A DNA stretch of 64,000 nt from Opitutaceae bacterium (GTDB lineage: Bacteria; Verrucomicrobiota; Verrucomicrobiia; Opitutales; Opitutaceae). The stretch is taken from NCBI GenBank assembly GCA_003164715.1, contig PLTZ01000078.1:1-64000 (forward strand), read 5' to 3'. A program made the position numbers and the translations under genes. This document shows, piece by piece, positions 54,190 through 64,000 of the stretch. The notes under the pieces were generated by a model that was not told the origin of the DNA, ran no database searches, and worked only from the letters and a program-made list of their open reading frames with translations. The stretch's first letter is position 1. Every line of letters starts with the position of its first letter.

Positions 54190-54319
54190 GATGAAGGGCC
54201 GAATAAAGCGCGGACCCGCCTCGACCGCAAGCGGACAAGCGGGCCGATGACGGGATCGCCGGGCCGCTTGCGGCCCCCGGGAGACCGTGCGATGCTACGG
54301 CGTCCCTGAAATCCATCCA

Positions 54320-55315
54320 ATGATGATCGAACGCACACTGGGCAGGCGCGGGCTGCGGGTCTCGGCGATCGGGCTCGGCTGCATGGGCATGAGCGAGTTC
54401 TACGGCCCGTCGCAGATGGACGACGGGGAGTCGGTCCGCGTCATCCACAGGTACCTCGACCTTGGCGGCAATTTCCTGGACACGGCCGACATGTACGGGG
54501 TCGGCCTCAACGAGGCGCTCGTCGGGCGGGCGATCGCGGATCGCCGCGACAAGGTGGTGCTTGCGACCAAGTTCGGGAACGTCCGCGGGCCGAAAGGCGA
54601 GTTCCTCGGCGTCCGCGGCGACGCCGCGTACGTGAGGGAGTGCTGCGAGGCGAGCCTCACCCGGCTCGGGGTCGACGTGATCGACCTCTATTACCAGCAC
54701 CGCGTCGACCCCGGGGTCCCGATCGAGGAGACGGTCGGGGCGATGGCCGGGCTGGTGAAGGAGGGCAAGGTGCGCCACCTCGGCATGTCCGAGGCGGCGC
54801 CCGACACCTTGAGGCGGGCCGCGGCCATCCACCCGATCGCGGCCCTGCAGACGGAGTATTCGCTCTGGAGCCGCGATCCGGAGGACGAGATCCTTAGGAC
54901 CGTCCGCGAGCTCGGCATCGGCTTTGTCGCCTACAGCCCGCTTGGACGGGGCTTCCTGACCGGGCGGTTCCGCAAGCCCGAGGATCTGCCGGCGGGCGAC
55001 TACCGTCGCAACTCGCCGCGCTTCCAGGGCGAGAACTTCCAGAGGAACCTGGACCTCGTGGCGAGCGTCGAGGAGCTGGCCAGGTCCAGGCGGTGCACGC
55101 CGGGCCAGCTCGCGCTTGCCTGGGTCCTCGCTCAGGGCTTGGACGTCGTTCCGATACCCGGCACCAAGCAGATGCGCTACCTGGAGGAGAACCTCAAGGC
55201 GCTGGACGTGCACCTCTCTCAGGGCGACCTCTCCCGCATCGACGGCGTGCTTCCGGCAGGGTCCACTTCGGGGGACCGCTACCCGGCGCAAAGCATGCCG
55301 GCCGTCAACCGGTAG
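54320..55315 (+). CDS. aldo/keto reductase
   Basis: The 331-residue NADPH-dependent (beta/alpha)8-barrel oxidoreductase has all four catalytic residues: Asp54 and Tyr59 in DTADMYG, Lys84 in LATKFG and His127 in YYQHRVD. The cofactor region near the C-terminus reads [20 protein letters not shown], the AKR13-like pattern of YajO/Tas-related enzymes. The ATG pair at 54320/54323 begins the conserved [15 protein letters not shown]; longer in-frame starts lack conservation. It ends 2 bases from the convergent antiporter gene. Confidence 0.93.
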   Translation: MMIERTLGRRGLRVSAIGLGCMGMSEFYGPSQMDDGESVRVIHRYLDLGGNFLDTADMYGVGLNEALVGRAIADRRDKVVLATKFGNVRGPKGEFLGVRGDAAYVRECCEASLTRLGVDVIDLYYQHRVDPGVPIEETVGAMAGLVKEGKVRHLGMSEAAPDTLRRAAAIHPIAALQTEYSLWSRDPEDEILRTVRELGIGFVAYSPLGRGFLTGRFRKPEDLPAGDYRRNSPRFQGENFQRNLDLVASVEELARSRRCTPGQLALAWVLAQGLDVVPIPGTKQMRYLEENLKALDVHLSQGDLSRIDGVLPAGSTSGDRYPAQSMPAVNR

Positions 55316-55317
55316 CG

Positions 55318-56934
55318 TCACTCCTCCGGCGGCGGCGCCGACCCGACCAGGAGGGACTCCTCGTGGTCGAGGAGCTGCTGCAGCGGCCGGTAGACGTCGT
55401 CGATGATCGCGCCGCCCCGCCAGAGCTTGTCCAGCGCAAGGCGCTCCGCCTTGAGGGCGGCCATGCGGTAGTGGTGCCCCGCGTGCCTGCGCCGGCGGGC
55501 GCTCCGCTGTGTCTCGCCCTCAGCGGTCAGGACCGAAAGCCGCTGCTCGTACTCCGCGATCACGAGGCCGAGCGCCGCGTTCTGGTCCTCCGACGTCGCC
55601 GAGGGTTCCAGGTCCCTGAGCGCAGCCAGGCCCTCCTCGACCGCCGTCATGCGCGCAAGGCGTTCCTCCTTCGGGCGGTCCGCATCTTCTCCGATGCCGA
55701 GCGCCCGGATGAGCGCCTCGAGGGTCGTGCCCTGGATGGCGAGCGTCGCCGCAATCACCCCGAACGCCAGGAAGATGACGATGTCGCGGCCCGGGAACGG
55801 CGAGCCGTCGGGCAGGAGGAGCGGGATTGACAGCGCCGCGGCGAGGGTGACCGTGCCGCGCATCCCGGCCCAGCCGACCACGAAGACCGCCGCCGGGCGG
55901 GACGGCGTCTCCCTCGCGCGGACGCTCGACAGCAGGAAGGGCAGGTACGTGCCCGGGTAGACCCAGATCATGCGCGCGGCCATCGCCGTGCCCGCGACGG
56001 CCGCCGTCAGGGCCAGGAGCCGGGGCGCCGAGAACTGGTGGGTCACGGCCGAGAAGAGGCTCGGGAACTGAAGCCCCAGGAGCACAAAGGCGATGCCGTT
56101 CATCCAGAAGATGACCAGCGACCAGACGCCGAACGCGGCCTGACGCGTCTCGGCGTCCATGCGGACCGGGTCCCGCCAGCCCGAGTAGAGGCCCGCGGCG
56201 ACGATGGAGAGGACGCCGGACACGCCCAAGTGCTCCGCCAGGAGGTAGGCGGCGTAGGGCGTCATGAGGGAGAGCGTGATCTCAACCGGGGTGGCGCCGA
56301 CCCGCAGGCTGCGCAGGAGGTCGCGCAGCCGGCCGACCCCGTAGCCGACCGCGAGCCCGACCGCGAAGCCGCCGAGGGAGAGGAGCGAGAACTCGAGCAG
56401 CATCCGGCCGGGCGAGAAGCCGCCCGCCAGGACGGCCGCCAGGGCGAACTTGAACGCCACAAGCCCCGTCGCGTCGTTCATGAGGCTCTCGCCGTTCAGG
56501 ATCGTCGTCATCCGCGCGGGCACCCTCAGGTCCTCCGTGACCGAGCTGACGGCAACCGCGTCGGTCGGCGAGACGACGGCGCCGAGCGCGAACGCCATCG
56601 CCAGCGGCAGGCCCGGCACGAGCCAGTGCGCCACGAGGCCCACGGCCACCGTCGTGAACGTGACCAGCCCGACCGCCAGCATGAGGATCGGCCGCTTGGC
56701 GCGCAGGAGCTCGCGGATCGGCATCAGCCAGCCGTCCGAGAAGAGGAGCGGCGGCAGGAAGCAGAGGAAGAAGAACTGCGGGTCCAGCTGGAAGCGCGGA
56801 AGCCACGGCAGGAAGGCGGCCCCCACCCCGCCCAGCAGGTACGTGATGAGCGGAGGCCAAGGCAGCCAGCGCCCGAGGACGCTCAGGCCCGCGACCAGCA
56901 GGAGAAGGAGGAGGGCGTGCTCGAAGTCCGTCAT
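55318..56934 (-). CDS. CPA1-family cation/proton antiporter
   Basis: The 538-residue protein has about twelve membrane helices (to about residue 410), then a cytoplasmic helical tail of about 130 residues. Signature elements are FFFLCFLPPLLFSDGW, ALGAVVSPTDAVAVSS (helix 4), ILNGESLMNDATGLVAFK with the ion-binding N-D pair, and GWAGMRGTVTLAAALSIP. It exchanges Na+ or K+ for H+ across the inner membrane. ATG at 56934 starts MTDFEHALLLLLLV; longer frames reach into tatC and are spurious. Confidence 0.92.
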   Translation of the reverse strand: MTDFEHALLLLLLVAGLSVLGRWLPWPPLITYLLGGVGAAFLPWLPRFQLDPQFFFLCFLPPLLFSDGWLMPIRELLRAKRPILMLAVGLVTFTTVAVGLVAHWLVPGLPLAMAFALGAVVSPTDAVAVSSVTEDLRVPARMTTILNGESLMNDATGLVAFKFALAAVLAGGFSPGRMLLEFSLLSLGGFAVGLAVGYGVGRLRDLLRSLRVGATPVEITLSLMTPYAAYLLAEHLGVSGVLSIVAAGLYSGWRDPVRMDAETRQAAFGVWSLVIFWMNGIAFVLLGLQFPSLFSAVTHQFSAPRLLALTAAVAGTAMAARMIWVYPGTYLPFLLSSVRARETPSRPAAVFVVGWAGMRGTVTLAAALSIPLLLPDGSPFPGRDIVIFLAFGVIAATLAIQGTTLEALIRALGIGEDADRPKEERLARMTAVEEGLAALRDLEPSATSEDQNAALGLVIAEYEQRLSVLTAEGETQRSARRRRHAGHHYRMAALKAERLALDKLWRGGAIIDDVYRPLQQLLDHEESLLVGSAPPPEE

Positions 56935-56969
56935 GGCGCGCGCCTCGAACGTCCCCTCAGTGCCCCAGC

Positions 56970-57959
56970 CTATGCCGGGGTCGCGCCCTCTGCCTTGCGC
57001 TTCTTTCGCTCCCAGTACCAGGCGATCCAGATGCAGACCTCGTAGAGCAGGTAGAGCGGGATCGCCATCGCCACCTGGGTCACCACCTCGGGGGTCGTCA
57101 GCACCGCGCCGAGGATCAGCGAGAGCACGGCGACGTGCCGCCGGAACTTGGTGAGGTGGGCGTGGGTGAGGACGCCGATCTTCACGAGGAACAGGACGAC
57201 CAGCGGGAACTGGAACCCGAGGCCCATCCCGAAGATGAACTTGCAGACGAAGTTGATGTACTCCTCGGCGCGCCAGTCGGACGCGGAGAACCCGAGGACC
57301 CGGGAGTACTGCACCGCGGCCCGCAGCGCCACCGGCAGGAGCACGAAGTAGGTGGACAGGACGCCCGCGACGAACAGGGCGGCCGACCAGCCGAGCCAGC
57401 TGAAGATCACGCTGCGCTCCTTCAGATTGAGCGCCGGCAGGATGAATCCCCCCATGAAGTAGATCCAGAAGGGCGACGAGACCGCGAGCGCCGCAAAGAG
57501 GGCGACGTGGAACGCCACCATGAACGACTCGGCGGGGCTGAAGTTGTGGAGCCGGATGTCGATCAGGTCGGCGCCGGCGCCGGCGGGCTCCATTGTGAGC
57601 GTGGCGACCTGCTCCTTGCCCATCGGCGCCGCGCCGATCCGGAACACGACGTTCGGGGCGTCGCCCGGGGGGAGCCCCGGGAACTGTTCCCGGGTGACCA
57701 CGAAGGGGCCAATCTTCGTGTCGCCGATCTGGAGCGTCACGGTCGGCTTCGGCTTCTCGAAGAGGTGCATGTGCCGCAGCGGGCCCATCAGCACGGCCAC
57801 GATCCAGGGGCTCGCGAACAGGCACACGACCAGGGCGATCGCGATCGAGATCGCCGAGCGGATGAGCGCGTCCCGCAGGTCGTTCAGGTGGCCCCAGAAC
57901 GACTTCTTGGGGCCCGTCTCCTCCGCCTCGGCCGGCACCGCTGGATTATCTTCGGCCAC
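56970..57959 (-). CDS. tatC: Sec-independent protein translocase TatC with enlarged first periplasmic loop
   Basis: TatC binds twin-arginine signal peptides and nucleates export of folded proteins. The 329-residue protein keeps the family core: KSFWGHLNDLRDALIRSA (about 19-36), SPAESFMVAFHVALFAALAVSSPFWIYFMGGFILPAL with N-L-K-E-R-S, GMGLGFQFPLVVLFLVKIG and the last two helices with LTTPEVVTQVAMAIPLYLLYE. Between helix 1 and helix 2 is an insertion of about 70 residues (about 66-137) predicted beta-rich, where E. coli has only about a dozen. Total length thus exceeds the usual 240-270. tatA/B are not in the window. A Tat substrate is encoded at 39.7-40.8 kb. Confidence 0.94.
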   Translation of the reverse strand: MAEDNPAVPAEAEETGPKKSFWGHLNDLRDALIRSAISIAIALVVCLFASPWIVAVLMGPLRHMHLFEKPKPTVTLQIGDTKIGPFVVTREQFPGLPPGDAPNVVFRIGAAPMGKEQVATLTMEPAGAGADLIDIRLHNFSPAESFMVAFHVALFAALAVSSPFWIYFMGGFILPALNLKERSVIFSWLGWSAALFVAGVLSTYFVLLPVALRAAVQYSRVLGFSASDWRAEEYINFVCKFIFGMGLGFQFPLVVLFLVKIGVLTHAHLTKFRRHVAVLSLILGAVLTTPEVVTQVAMAIPLYLLYEVCIWIAWYWERKKRKAEGATPA

Positions 57960-57971
57960 GGGTCGGCTGGG

Positions 57972-58910
57972 CTAAAGGCGCAGGCTCCCCGATTTCTTCT
58001 CCTCCAGGAAGGCCTGGTAGGTCGCGCTGATCCCGTCGCGCAGGGCGATGCTGGACCTCCAGCCCAGGGCCGACAGCTTGGAGACGTCGAGGAGCTTGCG
58101 CGGCGTGCCGTCGGGCTTCGACGCATCCCACCTCACCTTGCCCCTGAAGCCGGTCACCTCGGCCACGATCTCCGTCAGCTCCCGGATCGTGACGTCCGTC
58201 CCCGTGCCCACGTTGACCCAGTCGGGCGGGTTCGCCTGGCCGAGCAGGAAGGCGCAGGCGTCGGCCAGGTCATCCACGTGCAGGAATTCCCGCCGGGGCG
58301 TGCCCGAGCCCCACGCGACCACCTCGCGCGTCCTCGACTCCCGCGCCTCGTGGAAGCGCCGGACGAGCGCCGGCAGCACGTGGGAGTTCTCCGGGTGGTA
58401 GTTGTCCCCCGGGCCGTAGAGGTTGGTCGGCATCGCGGAGTGGTACACCACCCCGTACTGCTTGCGGTAGTACTGGCAGAGCTTGAGCCCCGCGATCTTG
58501 GCGACCGCGTAGGCCTCGTTCGTGGGCTCGAGCGGGCCCGTGAGCAGGCACTCCTCGGCCATCGGCTGCGCGGCGTGCTTGGGGTAGATGCAGGAGCTCC
58601 CGAGGAAGAGCAGGCGCTCCACCCCGGCGGACCAGGCGCCGTGGATCGTGCCAGACGCGATGGCCAGGTTCACGTGGAGGAATTGCGCGGGATACGCGCT
58701 GTTCGCGTGGATGCCCCCGACCTTCGCGGCGGCGACCACCACGGCGTCGGGCTTCTCGGCAGCGAGGAACGCCGTGACCGCGGACTGGCTCGTCAGGTCG
58801 AGCTGGGTGCGGTCCCTAAGGATGAGCGTGAACCCGGGTTCCTTCTGGAACCGGCGCACGAGCGCCGAGCCCACCATCCCGCGGTGTCCTGCGATGAAGA
58901 GCTTGGTCAC
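57972..58910 (-). CDS. fcl: GDP-L-fucose synthase
   Basis: Fcl epimerises and reduces GDP-4-keto-6-deoxymannose to GDP-L-fucose with NADPH. The 312-residue SDR-fold protein has GHRGMVGSA (8-16), the catalytic Ser in LGSSCIYPK, Tyr and Lys in [10 protein letters not shown] (Y-x-x-x-K), and [22 protein letters not shown], all typical of GMER enzymes. Its start overlaps the gmd stop (ATGA), so substrate and enzyme are made together. The product feeds surface polysaccharide. Confidence 0.95.
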   Translation of the reverse strand: MTKLFIAGHRGMVGSALVRRFQKEPGFTLILRDRTQLDLTSQSAVTAFLAAEKPDAVVVAAAKVGGIHANSAYPAQFLHVNLAIASGTIHGAWSAGVERLLFLGSSCIYPKHAAQPMAEECLLTGPLEPTNEAYAVAKIAGLKLCQYYRKQYGVVYHSAMPTNLYGPGDNYHPENSHVLPALVRRFHEARESRTREVVAWGSGTPRREFLHVDDLADACAFLLGQANPPDWVNVGTGTDVTIRELTEIVAEVTGFRGKVRWDASKPDGTPRKLLDVSKLSALGWRSSIALRDGISATYQAFLEEKKSGSLRL

Positions 58911-59923
58911 GGGCGCGGAAGCTTTGCGATCTGTGACTCGCGCTTCGCCAGATCGAGGTCGTGGTCCACCATGATCTTGACCAGCTCCTTGAACCGGACC
59001 GTCGGCCTCCAGCCAAGCTGCCGGGCCGCCTTGGCAGGGTCCCCAATCAGGAGGTCGACCTCGGCCGGGCGCTCATAGCGCGGGTCGTGCCTCACGTACC
59101 GCTGCCAGTCGAGGCCGAGGAGCCCGAACGCCTCCGCGCAGAAGTCCTTCACGCTGTGGGTCTCATTCGTTGCGACCACGTAGTCGTCCGGGTGCTCCTG
59201 CTGGAGCATGATCCACATCATCTCGACATACTCCTTTGCGTAGCCCCAGTCCCTCTGCGCGTCCAGGTTGCCGAGGTAGAGCGATTCCTGCAGCCCCACC
59301 TTGATCCGGGTCGCGGCCCTCGTGATCTTGCGGGTGACGAAGGTCTCGCCGCGGCGCGGGGACTCGTGGTTGAAGAGGATCCCGTTGCTCGCGTGGATCC
59401 CGTAGCTTTCGCGGTAGTTGACCGTGAGGAAATACGCATAGGCCTTCGCGCAGCCGTACGGGGAGCGCGGCCAGAAGGGGGTCTTCTCGGTCTGCGGCAC
59501 CTGCTGGACCTTGCCGAACATCTCCGAGGAGGACGCCTGGTAGTACCGGACCCTCTTCACGAGGTCGGCCTCGCGGATCGCCTCCAGGATCCTCTGGGCG
59601 CCCAGGGCGTCGACGTCGCCGGTGTATTCGGGGATGTCGAACGACACGCGGACGTGGGACTGCGCGCCCAGGTTGTAGATCTCGTCGGGCTGCAGCTCGT
59701 AGAGGAGCTTCACCATCTGCACCGAGTCGGCAAGGTCCCCGTAGTGCAGGAACAGCCGCACGCCGTTCACGTGGGGGTCGCTGTACAGGTGGTCGATCCG
59801 GCTTGTGTTGAAGGTCGACGCCCTGCGGATGATTCCGTGCACCTCGTAGCCCTTCTCAAGAAGGAGTTCGGCGAGATAGGAGCCGTCCTGGCCCGTGATT
59901 CCGGTGATGAGGGCTTTCTTCAT
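58907..59923 (-). CDS. gmd: GDP-mannose 4,6-dehydratase
   Basis: Gmd converts GDP-D-mannose to GDP-4-keto-6-deoxy-D-mannose. The 338 residues include [21 protein letters not shown] (7-27, nucleotide-binding), [13 protein letters not shown], the catalytic Ser/Glu region [11 protein letters not shown] with Tyr-x-x-x-Lys in [11 protein letters not shown], and [17 protein letters not shown]. It is directly upstream of fcl with a 4-base overlap, forming the two-step GDP-fucose pathway. Confidence 0.96.
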   Translation of the reverse strand: MKKALITGITGQDGSYLAELLLEKGYEVHGIIRRASTFNTSRIDHLYSDPHVNGVRLFLHYGDLADSVQMVKLLYELQPDEIYNLGAQSHVRVSFDIPEYTGDVDALGAQRILEAIREADLVKRVRYYQASSSEMFGKVQQVPQTEKTPFWPRSPYGCAKAYAYFLTVNYRESYGIHASNGILFNHESPRRGETFVTRKITRAATRIKVGLQESLYLGNLDAQRDWGYAKEYVEMMWIMLQQEHPDDYVVATNETHSVKDFCAEAFGLLGLDWQRYVRHDPRYERPAEVDLLIGDPAKAARQLGWRPTVRFKELVKIMVDHDLDLAKRESQIAKLPRP

Positions 59924-59975
59924 TGACCTTTAAGTTAAGGGGATGCGCCACCCGTCGGGCAAGCCCACAGACGGT

Positions 59976-59991
59976 GGCGGCAGGCGCCGCC
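59976..59991 (-). terminator. hairpin after the FMN reductase gene
   Basis: GGCGGC (59976-59981) pairs with GCCGCC (59986-59991) around AGGC, 3 bases beyond the end of the minus-strand reductase gene and upstream of gmd. It could end the valS-reductase transcript; no T-run follows. Confidence 0.35.
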
Positions 59992-59994
59992 CCT

Positions 59995-60561
59995 TCACTG
60001 CGACAGGCGGGCGCAGACCTGGGCAAGCTTCGCCATGAGCGCCTCCACGGCCTTCTGCACACGGTACTCCACGAGGCGCCCGTCGGCGCCGAATCCCCGG
60101 GCGGCGTTGGAAAGGAAGGACTGCCCGGGCACGACGTGGCAGCCCAGCTTCAGGAGAAGCTGCTGCGCCATCTGGAGGGACCGGACGGCGCCGAGGGGCC
60201 CCGGCGACGCCGAGATGACGGCGGCCGCCTTGCCCTCGAACGGGTTCGAGTCGGCGCGGCTGCACCAGTCGATCGTGTTCTTGAGAAGCGGGGTGATCAT
60301 CGAGTTGTACTCGGGGGAAGCGACCAGGAGGCCCTGGTGCGCGCCGATCAGCTCAATCAGCTTAACCGCGTTCGCCGGCAGTCCCTGCGCTTCCTCCAGG
60401 TCCCCGTGGTAGAGGGGCAGGCTGAGCTCGTTCAGGTCCGCCACGGTCACCTCGCAGCCGGCCCCCTTAAGGGCCTCGACCGCGACGGCGAGAAACTTGC
60501 GGTTGAGTGACTCGCGCCGCGCGCTGCCGGCAAAGGCCAGGATCTTGGGTGGGGCGGCCAC
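59995..60561 (-). CDS. NADPH-dependent FMN reductase family protein
   Basis: The 188-residue flavodoxin-like quinone/FMN reductase has FAGSARRESLNRKFLAVA (9-26, FMN phosphate-binding G-S-x-R-x-x-S-x-N), SLPLYHGDLE, and VASPEYNSMITPLLKNTIDWCSR (about 80-102), the family signature. It probably uses NAD(P)H to reduce FMN, quinones or other acceptors in the cytoplasm. It lies 15 bases after valS on the same strand. Confidence 0.92.
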   Translation of the reverse strand: MAAPPKILAFAGSARRESLNRKFLAVAVEALKGAGCEVTVADLNELSLPLYHGDLEEAQGLPANAVKLIELIGAHQGLLVASPEYNSMITPLLKNTIDWCSRADSNPFEGKAAAVISASPGPLGAVRSLQMAQQLLLKLGCHVVPGQSFLSNAARGFGADGRLVEYRVQKAVEALMAKLAQVCARLSQ

Positions 60562-60576
60562 AGGGGGCGGCGGGTC

Positions 60577-63309
<2,733 letters not shown>

Positions 63310-63413
63310 GAAGGCGCGCTAGCAAATCCGTTGCCCCGGCGGCAGGCAAGTCCGTGGTGAGCGCCATCGGGGATTGAATCCGGACGCGCGTGCCCTTCAA
63401 TGGGCCCCTTAAG

Positions 63414-64000
63414 ATGCCCAAAACCCTTGATGAGCAGGCGCGCTCCCAACTCGTCTTCACGCGGGAGACGAGCGGCGCCGACCGGATTGCCGCCTGCAAG
63501 GGGTTCCTGATGGAGGCCATGGCCGACCTGCGCGCCCGGCACGAGCAGGGCGCCTCGGGCCTCGAGGTCGAGCACGGCCGATCGGCCATCATCGACGCCC
63601 TAATCTCGCGGCTGTTCGACCACGCGATCGCGCTCTACGCGAGCACCAAGGGCCCGACGCCGGCGGCGGTCTCGATGCTGGCGCTGGGGGGGTACGGCCG
63701 CAGCGAGCTGGCGCCCTTGAGCGACGTCGACGTCATGTTCCTCTACCCCACCAAGTCGAGGCCCGCGGTCGTCGAGCCCTTCCAGGCGCACCTCACCCAG
63801 GAGGTCCTCTACCCGCTCTGGGACTGCGGGCTCAAGGTCGGCCACTCCACGCGCAAGGTCGACGAGGTGTTCGCCCAGGCCGAGAAGGAGATCCAGACGA
63901 TGACCTCGCTCCTCGAGTCGCGGTACGTCGCCGGCTCCGCCGCGCTCTGCGACTCCTTCCTGCAGGCGTACCGGACCTTCTACACGTCGGACGACCCCAA
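63414..64000 (+). CDS. glnD: [Protein-PII] uridylyltransferase, N-terminal part (runs off the window)
   Basis: The open frame continues past the window end; 195 codons are visible. The nucleotidyltransferase motif GGYGRSELAPLSDVDVMFL (92-110) with the two metal-binding aspartates is the GlnD hallmark, followed by DCGLKVGHSTRKVDE. GlnD adds and removes UMP on PII proteins in response to glutamine, controlling nitrogen assimilation. ATG at 63414 is chosen; GTG at 63390 is in frame and possible. It is divergent from valS with a 104-base gap holding the promoters. Confidence 0.9.
   Translation, partial: MPKTLDEQARSQLVFTRETSGADRIAACKGFLMEAMADLRARHEQGASGLEVEHGRSAIIDALISRLFDHAIALYASTKGPTPAAVSMLALGGYGRSELAPLSDVDVMFLYPTKSRPAVVEPFQAHLTQEVLYPLWDCGLKVGHSTRKVDEVFAQAEKEIQTMTSLLESRYVAGSAALCDSFLQAYRTFYTSDDP

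Overview
The window is GC-rich bacterial chromosome (only a few short AT-rich islands) with short intergenic gaps, many 4-base stop/start overlaps (ATGA, GTGA) and weak or absent Shine-Dalgarno sequences. Gene content suggests a Gram-negative member of the Verrucomicrobiota, most likely Opitutales/Opitutaceae. The signs are Kdo and GDP-fucose synthesis, Tat export, AsmA-like and FG-GAP/UnbV proteins, a DUF6580 membrane protein, a Gld-like ABC locus with a DUF4340 protein, and a hybrid sensor kinase. The lineage call is an inference from family composition, not from a marker gene. No phage, insertion sequence, CRISPR array or rRNA was seen.

Layout. 1-6.7 kb: tRNA-Leu(CAA), rsmE, then a minus-strand run (small membrane protein, pyrG, kdsA, a stand-alone lipoyl/E3-binding protein, a KAS III enzyme), followed by a DUF6941 protein and a PfkB sugar/nucleoside kinase. 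6.7-9.9 kb: an ABC exporter operon with its own winged-helix regulator behind an AT-rich, dyad-rich control region. 10-13 kb: proA, a secreted protein, birA. 13-21 kb: a Gld-like ABC system (ATPase, permease, GldG-like, DUF4340) ending in a large AsmA-like protein. 21-29.5 kb: a hybrid histidine kinase, a sulfatase-fold protein that has lost its catalytic residues, and a two-gene membrane module resembling an ion-driven MotA/MotB (ExbB/ExbD) stator. 29.6-43 kb: def, cobalamin adenosyltransferase, DUF6580, a PIN-PhoH ATPase, a 1211-residue FG-GAP/UnbV protein, a GT-C-like membrane protein, a Tat-exported Gfo/Idh/MocA oxidoreductase and a string of small enzymes.

43.2-50.2 kb is an assimilatory sulfate reduction operon: cysH, cysD, cysNC, a siroheme-type methyltransferase, a CbiX-like chelatase and a sulfite reductase hemoprotein, closed by a strong hairpin terminator. 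Three bases upstream of cysH lies an unlisted 23-codon reading frame whose end is packed with cysteine codons. It looks like a cysteine-sensing leader peptide and is the most attractive regulatory finding here. 50.3-64 kb: two proteins of unknown role, an ATP-grasp-like protein downstream of prfB (which carries the classic +1 programmed frameshift), an aldo/keto reductase, a CPA1 antiporter, a tatC with an enlarged periplasmic loop, fcl, gmd, an FMN reductase, valS and the start of glnD.

How the parts connect. Sulfate is activated by CysD/CysNC, reduced by CysH and by a siroheme enzyme whose cofactor genes are in the same transcript. The Cys-rich leader would tie the whole set to cysteine supply. 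TatC serves exported redox proteins such as the Gfo/Idh/MocA enzyme found here.
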